From Polaribacter marinaquae (GTDB lineage Bacteria > Bacteroidota > Bacteroidia > Flavobacteriales > Flavobacteriaceae): a DNA stretch of 64,000 bases. Within the stretch, counting starts at the first letter, position 1; each line of letters opens with the position of its first letter. The stretch covers positions 1,019,501-1,083,500 of the forward strand of contig NZ_CP150496.1 in the NCBI RefSeq assembly GCF_038019025.1, in the 5' to 3' direction. A program made the position numbers and the translations under genes. The notes under the pieces were generated by a model. It worked only from the letters and a program-made list of their open reading frames with translations. It did not search any database and had not been told where the DNA came from. Below are positions 37,718 to 48,214 of this stretch, piece by piece.

Positions 37718-38239
37718 ATGAAGTATTTTAAAAAAACATCATTATTTCTTTTAACAATTATAATTTTAAGCGCCTGTAGTTCAAATCCAAAAAAAGCAGT
37801 TGCTGTTATTAGCCCAAAAAGCGGTAGCGATATTTCCGGAACTGTAACTTTTATAGAACAAGATGGTATAGTTACCATGAAAGCAGAAGTAAAAGGCCTT
37901 TCTAAAGGAAATCATGCAATTCATATTCATAAAATTGCTGATTGTTCTTCGGATGATGGAAAATCTGCTGGCGGACATTGGAATCCGACCGAAAAAAATC
38001 ATGGAAAATGGTTACAAGATCCTTTTCATATTGGTGATATAGGAAATTTAGTTGTTGATGAAACCGGAAAAGGTTCTATTGAAAGAAAAACAGATTTGTG
38101 GGCAGTTGGCGGCGAAAATGATTTAAAAAATGTGGTTGGTCATGCGATTATAATTCATCAAGGACCCGACGATTTTAGCTCTCAACCTTCTGGCGCAGCA
38201 GGTGCAAGAATTGGTTGTGGAGAAATTACTAGAAAATAA
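37718..38239 (+). CDS. Cu/Zn superoxide dismutase family lipoprotein
   Basis: A 173-residue lipoprotein with lipobox LSAC at about 18-21. The copper and zinc ligands are visible: HIHKIADCS (two copper histidines and the disulfide cysteine), GGHWNP, HGKW, HIGD and GHAIIIHQGPDD with the last histidine and aspartate. GARIGCG near the C-terminus supplies the second cysteine. It dismutates superoxide in the periplasm or at the outer membrane. Length and motif order are normal. Two hairpins, the second very long, follow the gene. Confidence 0.93.
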   Translation: MKYFKKTSLFLLTIIILSACSSNPKKAVAVISPKSGSDISGTVTFIEQDGIVTMKAEVKGLSKGNHAIHIHKIADCSSDDGKSAGGHWNPTEKNHGKWLQDPFHIGDIGNLVVDETGKGSIERKTDLWAVGGENDLKNVVGHAIIIHQGPDDFSSQPSGAAGARIGCGEITRK

Positions 38240-38261
38240 TATCTAAAATTATTGCCAAATC

Positions 38262-38284
38262 TTTTTACCAATGAATGGTAAAAA
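38262..38284 (+). terminator. Hairpin downstream of the superoxide dismutase gene
   Basis: TTTTTACCA, loop ATGAA, TGGTAAAAA: a perfect 9-bp stem 22 bp after the stop. It lacks a strong U-run and is followed at once by the longer hairpin at 38289, so it may be part of a double terminator. Confidence 0.4.
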
Positions 38285-38288
38285 TTAA

Positions 38289-38339
38289 AAAAACATCTAT
38301 CATCAAAATAGTACTACTATTTTGATGATAGATGTTTTT
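38289..38339 (+). terminator. Long perfect inverted repeat, terminator after the superoxide dismutase gene
   Basis: Two perfect 25-bp arms (38289-38313 and 38315-38339) around a single central C. The outer ends are A-rich and T-rich, so the right arm supplies the U-run. It can act as a terminator in either direction; the stem is about twice the length of others in this window. Confidence 0.8.
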
Positions 38340-38523
38340 ATTATCAATCTTCTTTTTTCTAGTTTTTTTAAGTTAACAAATTGTTTGTTTTTATAAAATC
38401 CATAGAAAAGTTTTAGAAAAAATAATAATAATAATTAAAGAATTTGCAGAATCAAATAAATGGAAAGAAGTTTTAAAAAAATAGCCAATTAAAAAAAGTT
38501 ATTTTATAATTCTTTAAAAAACT

Positions 38524-38531
38524 TACATTTG
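38524..38531 (+). promoter_or_regulatory. -7 promoter box (TACATTTG) of trmD, leaderless start
   Basis: TACATTTG ends only 4 bp before the trmD ATG at 38536. With the usual 4 to 6 bp spacing, transcription should start at or next to the A of the start codon, so the mRNA is probably leaderless. Confidence 0.55.
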
Positions 38532-38535
38532 CAAA

Positions 38536-39219
38536 ATGCGAATAGATATTATTTCAGTTGCTCCAGCCTTATTAGAAAGTCCGTTTAATCATTCTATAGT
38601 TAAACGCGCTAAAGAAAAAGGATTGGCAGAAATTATAATTCACAATTTACGCGAATACGGTTTAGGAAACTATAAACAAATAGACGACACACAATTTGGT
38701 GGTGGTGCAGGTATGGTTATGATGATAGAACCGATTGCAAACTGTATTAGAAAGCTACAATCTGAAAGAAAATATGATGAAATAATTTATATGACTCCGG
38801 ATGCCAAAACATTAAACCAAAGTACTGCAAACACACTTTCTTTAAAAGAAAACATCTTAATCTTAACAGGACATTATAAAGGTGTAGATCAAAGAATTCG
38901 AGATTTATTTATAACTAAAGAAATTTCTATTGGAGATTACGTGTTAACTGGAGGCGAATTAGCTGCTGCTGTATTAGTTGATGCTGTGGTTCGATTAATT
39001 CCGGGAGTTATTGGTGATGAACAATCTGCACTTACAGACTCTTTTCAAGACAACTTATTATCTCCGCCAGTTTATACCAGACCTTCAGATTTTGAAGGAA
39101 ATAAGGTTCCTGAAATTTTATTATCTGGTAATTTTCCAAAAATTGATGATTGGAGAACTGACAAAGCTTATGAAAGAACGCAAGAAATAAGACCAGATTT
39201 ACTAGACGAAAATTCGTAA
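38536..39219 (+). CDS. trmD: tRNA (guanine(37)-N1)-methyltransferase TrmD
   Basis: A 227-residue SPOUT methyltransferase. The knot motifs [12 protein letters not shown] (about 55-66) and the SAM-binding [21 protein letters not shown] (about 130-150) are standard for TrmD, with [10 protein letters not shown] and the C-terminal [16 protein letters not shown] region. It methylates G37 of tRNAs reading CNN codons and prevents frameshifting; it acts as a cytosolic dimer. Length is as expected. In many bacteria trmD is next to rplS; here one glycosyltransferase gene lies between. Confidence 0.95.
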   Translation: MRIDIISVAPALLESPFNHSIVKRAKEKGLAEIIIHNLREYGLGNYKQIDDTQFGGGAGMVMMIEPIANCIRKLQSERKYDEIIYMTPDAKTLNQSTANTLSLKENILILTGHYKGVDQRIRDLFITKEISIGDYVLTGGELAAAVLVDAVVRLIPGVIGDEQSALTDSFQDNLLSPPVYTRPSDFEGNKVPEILLSGNFPKIDDWRTDKAYERTQEIRPDLLDENS

Positions 39220-39243
39220 AAAAACATTTTAAATTTTATTTAT

Positions 39244-40716
39244 TTGGAAACATTACTAAATTACATTAAGCAAAACAAAGCAATTTCTTGGGTTTTAGGT
39301 TTTCAATTATTTAGAATTTTACTTTTACCATTTATGGGCTTAATGCCTCAAGATGCGTATTATTATTTATACGGACAAAATTTATCTTTATCTTATTTTG
39401 ATCATCCAGGAATGATTGGATATATTTTAAGATTATTTACAGATATTTTTGGCACCTCTATTTTTGCAGTAAAATTTGCCGATTTTTTTATTACCTCTTT
39501 AACTATTCTTAGTTTTTATAAATTAGCTTCTTATTTTTTATCCAAACAAAAATTACAACGAGCTTTTGTATTATTAGCTTCTACCATATTTATTTCGATT
39601 TTATCGTTTAACTCAACACCAGATGTACCTTTATTATTATTTTGGTCACTAAGTTTAATTAGCCTTTACAAAGCAATTTTCGAGAGTAAAAAATGGTATT
39701 GGGTTTTTGCTGGTTTGGCAATGGGACTTGCATTTAACAGTAAATACACTGCTATTTTATTGCAATTTGGTTTGTTAGCATTTTTAATTTTTTCTAATAA
39801 ATATAGAAAATTGTTACTATCACCGTGGTTGTGGTTTTCTTTAATAATTTCTGTTGCAGTTACTTTTCCTGTTTGGTATTGGAATTATCAAAACGATTTC
39901 GCTTCGTTTGCTTTTCAATCATCAGAAAGAACAAGCTCTATAACAGAATTTAAAATTTCACCAAACTATTTCTTTGGCGCAATTGGCCATCAAATGTTTT
40001 TATTGCTGCCTGTTTTATTTCTAATTTTTATAACTTTTACTTTTAAATATGTAAAAAGAGCTGTTACAAAATTTAAAATTCCGCAAACTAAAACATTGTT
40101 TTTATTAGCTTTTTTTATTCCAACTTTTTTAGGTTTCTTTTTATTGACACCTATATATTGGGTAAAATTAAATTGGATGATGCCATCGTACATCACCGGA
40201 GTAATTATTGCAGGAATGTTTATCAGTAAAAAATTACTAAAAATTCAGCTTATATTTTCTATTGTATTTCATTTGTTAGTTAGTTTACAAATTATCTTTT
40301 ATCTAGTTCCTATTAAGAGTGATGACACTTGGGTTGGATGGAAAGAATTAGCAACAGAAACAGAAAAATTAAAAGAACAATATACAGACGCTTTTATTTT
40401 TTCTAATGATAACTATAAAACTTCGGCAGCACTAAACTTTTTTATGGAAGATAAAGTGTACGCCCAAAACATTATTGGTTTACCAGCTTTACATTTTGAT
40501 TATTTAGACGACAATTTAAATGATTTAAAAGGTAAAAGCGCAATTTTTATAGATTCTGATAAGCGTTTTAAAGACAAAAATAAATTAGGTGAAATTGATA
40601 GTTTATTAACTAATAAATTTAAAAAAGTAACTGAATTAGAACCAATTATCATCAAAATAAACAATAAACAGAGTAGAAAATTCTGGATTTTCTATTGTAC
40701 TGACTATCAACCTTAA
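39244..40716 (+). CDS. Glycosyltransferase family 39 membrane protein
   Basis: A 490-residue inner-membrane protein beginning at TTG, 24 bp after trmD. The N-terminal periplasmic loop contains MGLMPQDAYYYLYGQNLSL, where the D-A-Y-Y part matches the catalytic aspartate of ArnT/PMT-type GT39 enzymes, and about 10 hydrophobic helices follow, with a soluble C-terminal domain (from about 365). It would move a sugar from a polyprenyl-phosphate carrier onto a lipid or protein in the periplasm. Acceptor unknown. The intrusion of this gene between trmD and rplS is conspicuous. Confidence 0.8.
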   Translation: METLLNYIKQNKAISWVLGFQLFRILLLPFMGLMPQDAYYYLYGQNLSLSYFDHPGMIGYILRLFTDIFGTSIFAVKFADFFITSLTILSFYKLASYFLSKQKLQRAFVLLASTIFISILSFNSTPDVPLLLFWSLSLISLYKAIFESKKWYWVFAGLAMGLAFNSKYTAILLQFGLLAFLIFSNKYRKLLLSPWLWFSLIISVAVTFPVWYWNYQNDFASFAFQSSERTSSITEFKISPNYFFGAIGHQMFLLLPVLFLIFITFTFKYVKRAVTKFKIPQTKTLFLLAFFIPTFLGFFLLTPIYWVKLNWMMPSYITGVIIAGMFISKKLLKIQLIFSIVFHLLVSLQIIFYLVPIKSDDTWVGWKELATETEKLKEQYTDAFIFSNDNYKTSAALNFFMEDKVYAQNIIGLPALHFDYLDDNLNDLKGKSAIFIDSDKRFKDKNKLGEIDSLLTNKFKKVTELEPIIIKINNKQSRKFWIFYCTDYQP

Positions 40717-40756
40717 AAATAGTTCGCATTTAGTTTTTAGAACTAAAAAAAAGTAC

Positions 40757-40764
40757 TACTTTTG
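40757..40764 (+). promoter_or_regulatory. -7 promoter box (TACTTTTG) of rplS
   Basis: TACTTTTG matches TAnnTTTG, 70 bp before the rplS ATG. It implies a leader of about 65 nt, long compared with the other promoters in this window. Confidence 0.6.
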
Positions 40765-40768
40765 CAAC

Positions 40769-40834
40769 CGCTAAATTAACCTCTGACGAAAAAATCGTGA
40801 ATGTTGTTTTACAAAACCAATTAAATTAAAAGAT
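40769..40834 (+). ncRNA. Candidate ribosomal-protein leader of L19
   Basis: The predicted transcript start near 40769 leaves about 66 nt before rplS. It contains a stem ACGA (40786-40789), loop AAAAA, TCGT (40795-40798) and a second imperfect pair TTGTTTTA/CAAAACCAA just upstream of the start. Position and length fit an autoregulatory L19 leader as proposed for Flavobacteria; the match was judged by position, not by a covariance model. Confidence 0.4.
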
Positions 40835-41185
40835 ATGGAATCTTTAGTAAAATTTGTACAAGACGAATTTGTAACAAAAAAAGAATTTGCAGAATTTGCA
40901 GCAGGTGATACAATCACTGTTTATTATGAAATTAAAGAAGGTGAAAAAGTACGTACTCAGTTTTTTAGAGGTGTAGTTATTCAAAGAAGAGGTGTAGGAG
41001 CTTCTGAAACTTTTACTATCAGAAAAATGTCTGGTACTGTAGGTGTAGAAAGAATCTTTCCTGTAAACTTACCTTCTATTCAAAAAATTGAAGTTAATAA
41101 AAGAGGTAAAGTTCGTAGAGCTAGAATCTTTTACTTTAGAAGTCTTACTGGTAAAAAAGCTAGAATTACAGAAAAAAGAAGATAA
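40835..41185 (+). CDS. rplS: 50S ribosomal protein L19
   Basis: A 116-residue protein with the bL19 core: [33 protein letters not shown], then [42 protein letters not shown]. It sits at the 30S-50S interface near the decoding bridge. Length is typical. It is transcribed alone from its own promoter and ends with a terminator. Confidence 0.97.
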   Translation: MESLVKFVQDEFVTKKEFAEFAAGDTITVYYEIKEGEKVRTQFFRGVVIQRRGVGASETFTIRKMSGTVGVERIFPVNLPSIQKIEVNKRGKVRRARIFYFRSLTGKKARITEKRR

Positions 41186-41208
41186 TTCTTCAATTTATAA
41201 AAACACTA

Positions 41209-41236
41209 AAAAGCGCTGTTTTATTACAGTGCTTTT
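41209..41236 (+). terminator. Rho-independent terminator after rplS
   Basis: AAAAGCGCTGT, loop TTTATT, ACAGTGCTTTT followed by TTTT; one G-T pair in an 11-bp stem. It begins 24 bp after the rplS stop. Confidence 0.85.
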
Positions 41237-41442
41237 TTTTGTTTTAAACTTATTTAAAACCGTCTATATTAAAAGGCTGTCACCCAAAAATTAAACTCAA
41301 TAAAGATGAACAAATAGTTAAATTTTGTTTAACTTTTCGAATAAAAACATATTCACACCAATACATGCTTTTTATTATCAATCCCCTATAAAAACAAGGT
41401 AATTAATAACAATTAAACAATTAGAATTTCACATTAAATTCA
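41237..41442. other. Intergenic stretch between rplS and icd with inverted repeats
   Basis: The 325 bp between rplS and icd hold no open frame that looks like a gene. After the terminator two perfect inverted repeats occur: GTTTTAAA-CTTA-TTTAAAAC (41241-41260) and AGTTAAA-TTTTG-TTTAACT (41316-41334). The rest is AT-rich. No function is assigned. Confidence 0.4.
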
Positions 41443-41450
41443 TAAATTTG
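41443..41450 (+). promoter_or_regulatory. -7 promoter box (TAAATTTG) of icd
   Basis: TAAATTTG matches TAnnTTTG and lies 60 bp before the ATG at 41511. Immediately downstream is a perfect dyad (41463-41480). Confidence 0.5.
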
Positions 41451-41462
41451 TTCCACTTTTTT

Positions 41463-41480
41463 TACGAAATCCATTTCGTA
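41463..41480 (+). promoter_or_regulatory. Perfect dyad just downstream of the icd promoter, candidate operator
   Basis: TACGAAAT-CC-ATTTCGTA: 8-bp perfect arms around 2 bp, beginning 12 bp after the -7 box and so overlapping the expected transcription start region. Outside one mismatch the symmetry continues for 3 bp (TTT/AAA). This is the usual place for a repressor site, but the protein is unknown. Confidence 0.45.
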
Positions 41481-41483
41481 TAA

Positions 41484-43736
<2,253 letters not shown>

Positions 43737-43757
43737 TCTTTAAAATTATAGTATTAT

Positions 43758-43784
43758 AAAATCCGGTGTTTTACACCGGATTTT
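43758..43784 (+). terminator. Rho-independent terminator after icd
   Basis: AAAATCCGGTGT, loop TTT, ACACCGGATTTT followed by ATTTTTT: a perfect 12-bp stem, 22 bp after the icd stop. Confidence 0.92.
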
Positions 43785-43846
43785 ATTTTTTATATAAATA
43801 CGATTCTTATTCTAAATTTTTAACGTTCTATTAAAATTAAGAATTG

Positions 43847-43854
43847 TACTTTTG
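43847..43854 (+). promoter_or_regulatory. -7 promoter box (TACTTTTG) of the TonB receptor gene
   Basis: TACTTTTG matches TAnnTTTG and lies 37 bp before the ATG at 43892, giving a leader of about 33 nt. Confidence 0.55.
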
Positions 43855-43891
43855 TTTAATTAATTATTACTGCAATTAAACAAAACAAAAA

Positions 43892-46270
43892 ATGCTACGT
43901 AAAAAACAACTATTTGTTTTCTTTCTCTTTCTTGGTTTGTCAATTTTAGGACAAGAAAAAATTACACTTAGCGGTACTGTTTATGACAATACTAATAACG
44001 AAACCTTGATTGGAGTTTCAATTTATTTCCCTGAATTAAACGCTGGTACAACAACCAACGAATACGGATTTTATTCAATTACAATTCCACAAGGAAACTA
44101 CAAAATTCAATTAAGTTACTTAGGTTACGCTACACTTTTAGAAACCATTAATTTATCAGAAAAAACTACAAAAAACTTTAAACTTTTTGAAGCTACAGAA
44201 AGTCTTAATGAAATAGTAATTGAAAGTAATATTGAAAAACTTAATTTAAAAACACCACAAATGAGTGTTAATAAATTAACTTCTTCTACCATAAAACAAA
44301 TTCCGGTTGTTTTAGGTGAAGCAGATATTATTAAATCTCTAATTCTTTTGCCAGGTGTTACAAGTGCTGGTGAAGGTGCTTCTGGATTTAATGTAAGAGG
44401 TGGTGCTGCAGATCAAAATTTAATTTTATTAGACGAAGCAATTGTTTTTAATTCGTCTCATTTATTTGGTTTTTTCTCGGTTTTTAATCCTGATGTAATT
44501 AAAGATGTTCGATTATATAAAGGTGGTATTCCTGCAAAATATGGCGGAAGACTTTCATCTGTTTTAGATATTTATCAGAAAGAAGGAAATAGTAAAGATT
44601 TTAAAGTTACTGGTGGAGTTGGTTTGGTTTCTTCGAGATTACTTATCGAAGGTCCTTTAGAAAAAGAAAAAAGTTCTTTTTTAATTGGTGGTAGATCTTC
44701 TTATGCTCATATTTTTTTACCTCTTTTTGATAATGACAACAAAGCCTACTTTTACGATGTAAACACAAAAATAAACTACCGATTTAACGACAAAAACAAT
44801 TTATTTTTATCTACTTATTTTGGTAAAGATGTCTTCGGATTAAGTGATAATTTTGTAAACGATTACGGTAATACTGTGGTAAACTTACGCTGGAATCATT
44901 TATTTACAGACAAATTATTTTCTAACTTATCTTTAATTTATTCTGATTATTTCTACGGATTGATTCTTGACTTTGTCGGTTTCGAGTGGGATTCTGGCAT
45001 TACAAACTTCAACCTTAAATATGACTTTAATCATTATGTGAGTGAAAAAGTAAAATTAAGTTACGGAATTAATAATATCTACATCAAATTTAATCCCGGA
45101 GAAATAATTCCGAATAGAGAAGATTCTGGTATTGTTGCAGAAAAATTAATTGACAAATATGCAAATGAATTTGCAGCTTATATTGATGCTGAACATAAAA
45201 TTAGTGACAATTTTAGACTACAATATGGTGTTAGATTTAGCAATTTTACTCGATTAGGGCAAGATGAATTAAACAACTATGCAAATGACCAAGCAGTTGT
45301 ATATAATTCTGAATTTAAAAAATACGAATCTGCAGAAGCAACTGGCGTAGAAAACTATAAAAGAAGCGATGTACTTGCAAGTTTTAACAATTTAGAACCA
45401 AGAGTTTCGATGTCTTACATTTTAGATGATAATTCTTCTATAAAAGCGAGTTACAATAGAATGGTACAATATCTACACTTGCTTTCCAATACCTCTTCTC
45501 CTACTCCGTTAGATGTTTGGACGCCAAGTGGAACCTTTGTAAAACCTCAGCAATTAAATCAATATGCTGTTGGTTATTTTAAATCTTTTAATGAAGGGAG
45601 ATACACATTAGAAACAGAAACTTTTTACAAAGATATTAGCAATAGAATCGATTATATAAATGGCGCAAATTTAATTGCGAATAACGAAATTGAAACCATT
45701 ATTTTAAATGGTAAAGCTAGAGCTTACGGATTAGAAATGTTGTTCAAAAAAAATGAAGGAAAATTTCAAGGATGGCTTTCTTACACACTTTCTAAATCAG
45801 AACAATTAACTGCAGGTAGAACTGCTGAAGAGCCAGGAATTAACAACGGAGAATGGTACAGCACACCATATGACAAAACACATGATTTTTCTGTAAATGC
45901 TAGCTACAAATTAAATGATAAGTGGAAATTCAATTCTAATTTTGTATTTCAAACAGGTCAACCAACAAATTATCCGGTTGGGCAATACGAATACCAAGGT
46001 TTAAACGTGCCAATTTATGATGATAATAGACGAAACTCAGACAGATTGCCAAACTACCATCGTTTAGATATTTCTGCAACTTTAAATCCAAAAAAAAATA
46101 AAAACAGAAAATGGCAAGGAGAATGGGTTTTTGGTATTTATAATGTTTACGGAAGACAAAATGCAGCTTCTTTAGCTTTTACACAAAACCAAGAAACTTT
46201 TAGAAACGAAGCTGTACAAACATCAATTTTTGGTTTAGTGCCATCTGTAACTTACAATTTTAAATTTTAA
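43892..46270 (+). CDS. TonB-dependent outer-membrane receptor with carboxypeptidase-like N-terminal domain
   Basis: A 792-residue protein with a signal peptide (LFVFFLFLGLSILGQ). Residues about 23-105 are the beta-sandwich often called CarboxypepD_reg-like (ITLSGTVYDNTNNETLIGVSIYFPELNAGTTT split across strands). The plug follows (about 115-225, with GGAADQNLILLDEAIVFN), then a 22-strand barrel ending YNFKF with terminal Phe. It takes up a ligand with energy from TonB. The pairing with a DUF4249 lipoprotein gene 4 bp downstream is typical of Bacteroidetes and resembles SusC/SusD-like pairs with a different partner. Substrate unknown. Confidence 0.9.
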   Translation: MLRKKQLFVFFLFLGLSILGQEKITLSGTVYDNTNNETLIGVSIYFPELNAGTTTNEYGFYSITIPQGNYKIQLSYLGYATLLETINLSEKTTKNFKLFEATESLNEIVIESNIEKLNLKTPQMSVNKLTSSTIKQIPVVLGEADIIKSLILLPGVTSAGEGASGFNVRGGAADQNLILLDEAIVFNSSHLFGFFSVFNPDVIKDVRLYKGGIPAKYGGRLSSVLDIYQKEGNSKDFKVTGGVGLVSSRLLIEGPLEKEKSSFLIGGRSSYAHIFLPLFDNDNKAYFYDVNTKINYRFNDKNNLFLSTYFGKDVFGLSDNFVNDYGNTVVNLRWNHLFTDKLFSNLSLIYSDYFYGLILDFVGFEWDSGITNFNLKYDFNHYVSEKVKLSYGINNIYIKFNPGEIIPNREDSGIVAEKLIDKYANEFAAYIDAEHKISDNFRLQYGVRFSNFTRLGQDELNNYANDQAVVYNSEFKKYESAEATGVENYKRSDVLASFNNLEPRVSMSYILDDNSSIKASYNRMVQYLHLLSNTSSPTPLDVWTPSGTFVKPQQLNQYAVGYFKSFNEGRYTLETETFYKDISNRIDYINGANLIANNEIETIILNGKARAYGLEMLFKKNEGKFQGWLSYTLSKSEQLTAGRTAEEPGINNGEWYSTPYDKTHDFSVNASYKLNDKWKFNSNFVFQTGQPTNYPVGQYEYQGLNVPIYDDNRRNSDRLPNYHRLDISATLNPKKNKNRKWQGEWVFGIYNVYGRQNAASLAFTQNQETFRNEAVQTSIFGLVPSVTYNFKF

Positions 46271-46274
46271 TAAG

Positions 46275-47105
46275 ATGAAAAAGATATTTTTTTACGTAAC
46301 GTTAATTGTCTTACTATTTTCTAATTGTGAAAAAGTTATAGACGTAGATGTACCAACCATAAATCCTAAATTAATAATAGACGCATCTTTCGAAGTCTAT
46401 TTTGATGAAAGCCCGGTTACCGCAAAAACTATTGTAAAACTTAGAGAATCTGCAGATTATTTTGAAGAAACTATTCCTACAGTTACAAATGCAACTGTTT
46501 TTCTAACAAATTTATCAGATAATTCTGTTATTAATTTTTCTGATATAAATGCCACTGGAAATTACGAACCGATAACCGATTTTTTACCAGAAGATAATAT
46601 CGAGTATGAGTTAACGGTTATTTACAACAATGAGACTTTTAAAGGAAAAGCTACTAAAGTAAAATCTACACCATTTATTAGTGTAGAGCAAGGTGATGAA
46701 ACTTTATTTACTGGGAACGAAACTGAATTAAAAGTTTCTTTTGAAGACGACGGAAATACCGAAAATTTTTATGTTTTAGATTATACAAACAATATATTTT
46801 TAACACTAGATGACAGATTTTTTAACGGAGCGGTTTATAATTTTTCTTCTTTTTATCAAGAAGATGAAATAGAATTACCCTCAACTGTTACCATCAAATT
46901 ATCTGGTATTTCAAAAAGTTATTATACATATTTCGAAATTTTAACAAGTCAAGCAGGTGGTAATGATGGTGGCCCTTTTCAAACAGCACCAACAGCTTTA
47001 TTAGGCAATATTATCAATACTACTAATGATGATAATTATCCTTTAGGTTATTTTCATATTTCTGAAACTGATACTTTTGAAATTAGTTTGGTAGAAAAAA
47101 ACTAA
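46275..47105 (+). CDS. DUF4249 family lipoprotein
   Basis: A 276-residue lipoprotein with the lipobox region LLFSNC and then EKVIDVDVPTINPKLIIDASFEV, the family N-terminus. Mature residues are beta-rich with PFISVEQGDETLF and YYTYFEILTSQAGGNDGGPFQ, the conserved C-terminal block of DUF4249. It is thought to sit on the outer membrane next to its TonB receptor; binding ligand unknown. The acidic, short tail after the lipid cysteine matches surface lipoproteins. Operonic with the receptor. Confidence 0.85.
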   Translation: MKKIFFYVTLIVLLFSNCEKVIDVDVPTINPKLIIDASFEVYFDESPVTAKTIVKLRESADYFEETIPTVTNATVFLTNLSDNSVINFSDINATGNYEPITDFLPEDNIEYELTVIYNNETFKGKATKVKSTPFISVEQGDETLFTGNETELKVSFEDDGNTENFYVLDYTNNIFLTLDDRFFNGAVYNFSSFYQEDEIELPSTVTIKLSGISKSYYTYFEILTSQAGGNDGGPFQTAPTALLGNIINTTNDDNYPLGYFHISETDTFEISLVEKN

Positions 47106-47145
47106 AACTTCAATTAAATCATCATTCAAGAATACAAAAAATCTG

Positions 47146-47153
47146 TATTTTTG
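47146..47153 (+). promoter_or_regulatory. -7 promoter box (TATTTTTG) of murQ, leaderless start
   Basis: TATTTTTG matches TAnnTTTG, ending 1 bp before a first ATG (47155) and 4 bp before a second ATG (47158). Transcription should begin near 47158, so the second ATG is preferred and the mRNA is probably leaderless. Confidence 0.5.
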
Positions 47154-47157
47154 AATG

Positions 47158-47970
47158 ATGACATTTATAAAAACTACAGAACAAGACTCTAATTACAATC
47201 ATCTAGAAAAGATGTCTGTAAAAGAAGTATTAAAAAATATCAATAAAGAAGATAAAACAGTACCATTAGCTGTAGAAAAATCTTTACCTCAAATAGAGAA
47301 ATTAACAAACAGTATTGTTAGTAGTTTAAAAAAAGGTGGAAGACTATTTTATTTGGGAGCTGGTACTTCTGGTAGATTGGGTGTTGTAGATGCCTCTGAA
47401 TGTCCGCCAACTTTTGGTGTTTCTTATGATTTAGTGGTTGGCATTATAGCTGGCGGAGATGTTGCCATTAGAAAAGCTGTTGAATTTGCAGAAGATTCTA
47501 AATTACAAGGTTGGCAAGATTTACAAGAACATAAAATAACTAATAAAGATATTGTTGTGGGTATTGCTGCATCTGGCACAACACCTTATGTTATTGCTGC
47601 TTTAGAAAAATGTAACGAGAATAATATTGCTACAGGTTGTATAACATGTAATAAAAATAGTCCGTTAGCGAAGGTTTCAAACTTTCCTGTAGAAGTTGTT
47701 GTAGGTTCTGAGTTTGTAACCGGAAGTTCTAGAATGAAAGCTGGAACTGCACAAAAATTAGTTTTAAATATGCTATCTACAACTACCATGATTCAGTTAG
47801 GAAAAGTCAAGGGAAATAAAATGGTAGACATGCAACTTTCTAATAACAAATTGGTAGAAAGAGGTCAAAAAATGTTAGCATCAGAATTAAATATCGACTT
47901 ACAAAAAGCAGCTGCATTATTAGAAGAATTTGGTAATGTTAGAAATGCAATAAAAAATTATACGAAATGA
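47158..47970 (+). CDS. murQ: N-acetylmuramic acid 6-phosphate etherase MurQ
   Basis: A 270-residue SIS-domain lyase. The substrate site includes LGAGTSGRLGVVDASECPPTFG (about 61-82) and the following GGDVAIRKAVE; SGTTPYV, GSSRMKAGTAQKLVLNMLST lies near 180-199. It cleaves the D-lactyl ether of MurNAc-6-phosphate to GlcNAc-6-phosphate in peptidoglycan recycling in the cytosol. The start at 47158 is chosen over 47155 because the promoter box overlaps the earlier codon. It overlaps the next gene by 4 bp. It fits the NagZ fusion at 31.4-34.3 kb. Confidence 0.95.
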   Translation: MTFIKTTEQDSNYNHLEKMSVKEVLKNINKEDKTVPLAVEKSLPQIEKLTNSIVSSLKKGGRLFYLGAGTSGRLGVVDASECPPTFGVSYDLVVGIIAGGDVAIRKAVEFAEDSKLQGWQDLQEHKITNKDIVVGIAASGTTPYVIAALEKCNENNIATGCITCNKNSPLAKVSNFPVEVVVGSEFVTGSSRMKAGTAQKLVLNMLSTTTMIQLGKVKGNKMVDMQLSNNKLVERGQKMLASELNIDLQKAAALLEEFGNVRNAIKNYTK

Positions 47971-48212
47971 GCACAGATGTAAACTTATTAGGCAAGGGTT
48001 TAAAACATATCGGAATCTTAATTTTACTTTTTATTGTTTCTCCTATTGTCTTAACAATGGCTTTTAAAGCTTTAAAAAAGTTTGAAGATACTTCGCAAGA
48101 ATATCTTTCGTATATCTTAATTGTTGTTGCAGTTATTTTAATAGTTTTTACATTGTACTTTGCTTTTAAAACGTTTCAAATATTATTAAAAGCAATATTT
48201 AATAATTCTTAA
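47967..48212 (+). CDS. Small membrane protein, DUF6095-like
   Basis: An 81-residue protein with two transmembrane helices (HIGILILLFIVSPIVLTMAF and YILIVVAVILIVFTLYFAF) separated by a short polar loop with FEDTSQEYL. It starts inside the last codons of murQ (4-bp ATGA overlap). It agrees with the DUF6095 pattern and is repeatedly found with murQ in Flavobacteria. Function unknown; co-occurrence suggests membrane support for peptidoglycan recycling. Confidence 0.7.
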   Translation: MSTDVNLLGKGLKHIGILILLFIVSPIVLTMAFKALKKFEDTSQEYLSYILIVVAVILIVFTLYFAFKTFQILLKAIFNNS

Positions 48213-48214
48213 CA

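Noticed and set aside
38421..38434. Short ATA repeat
   Set aside because: Only four to five units in AT-rich DNA; not a meaningful repeat.
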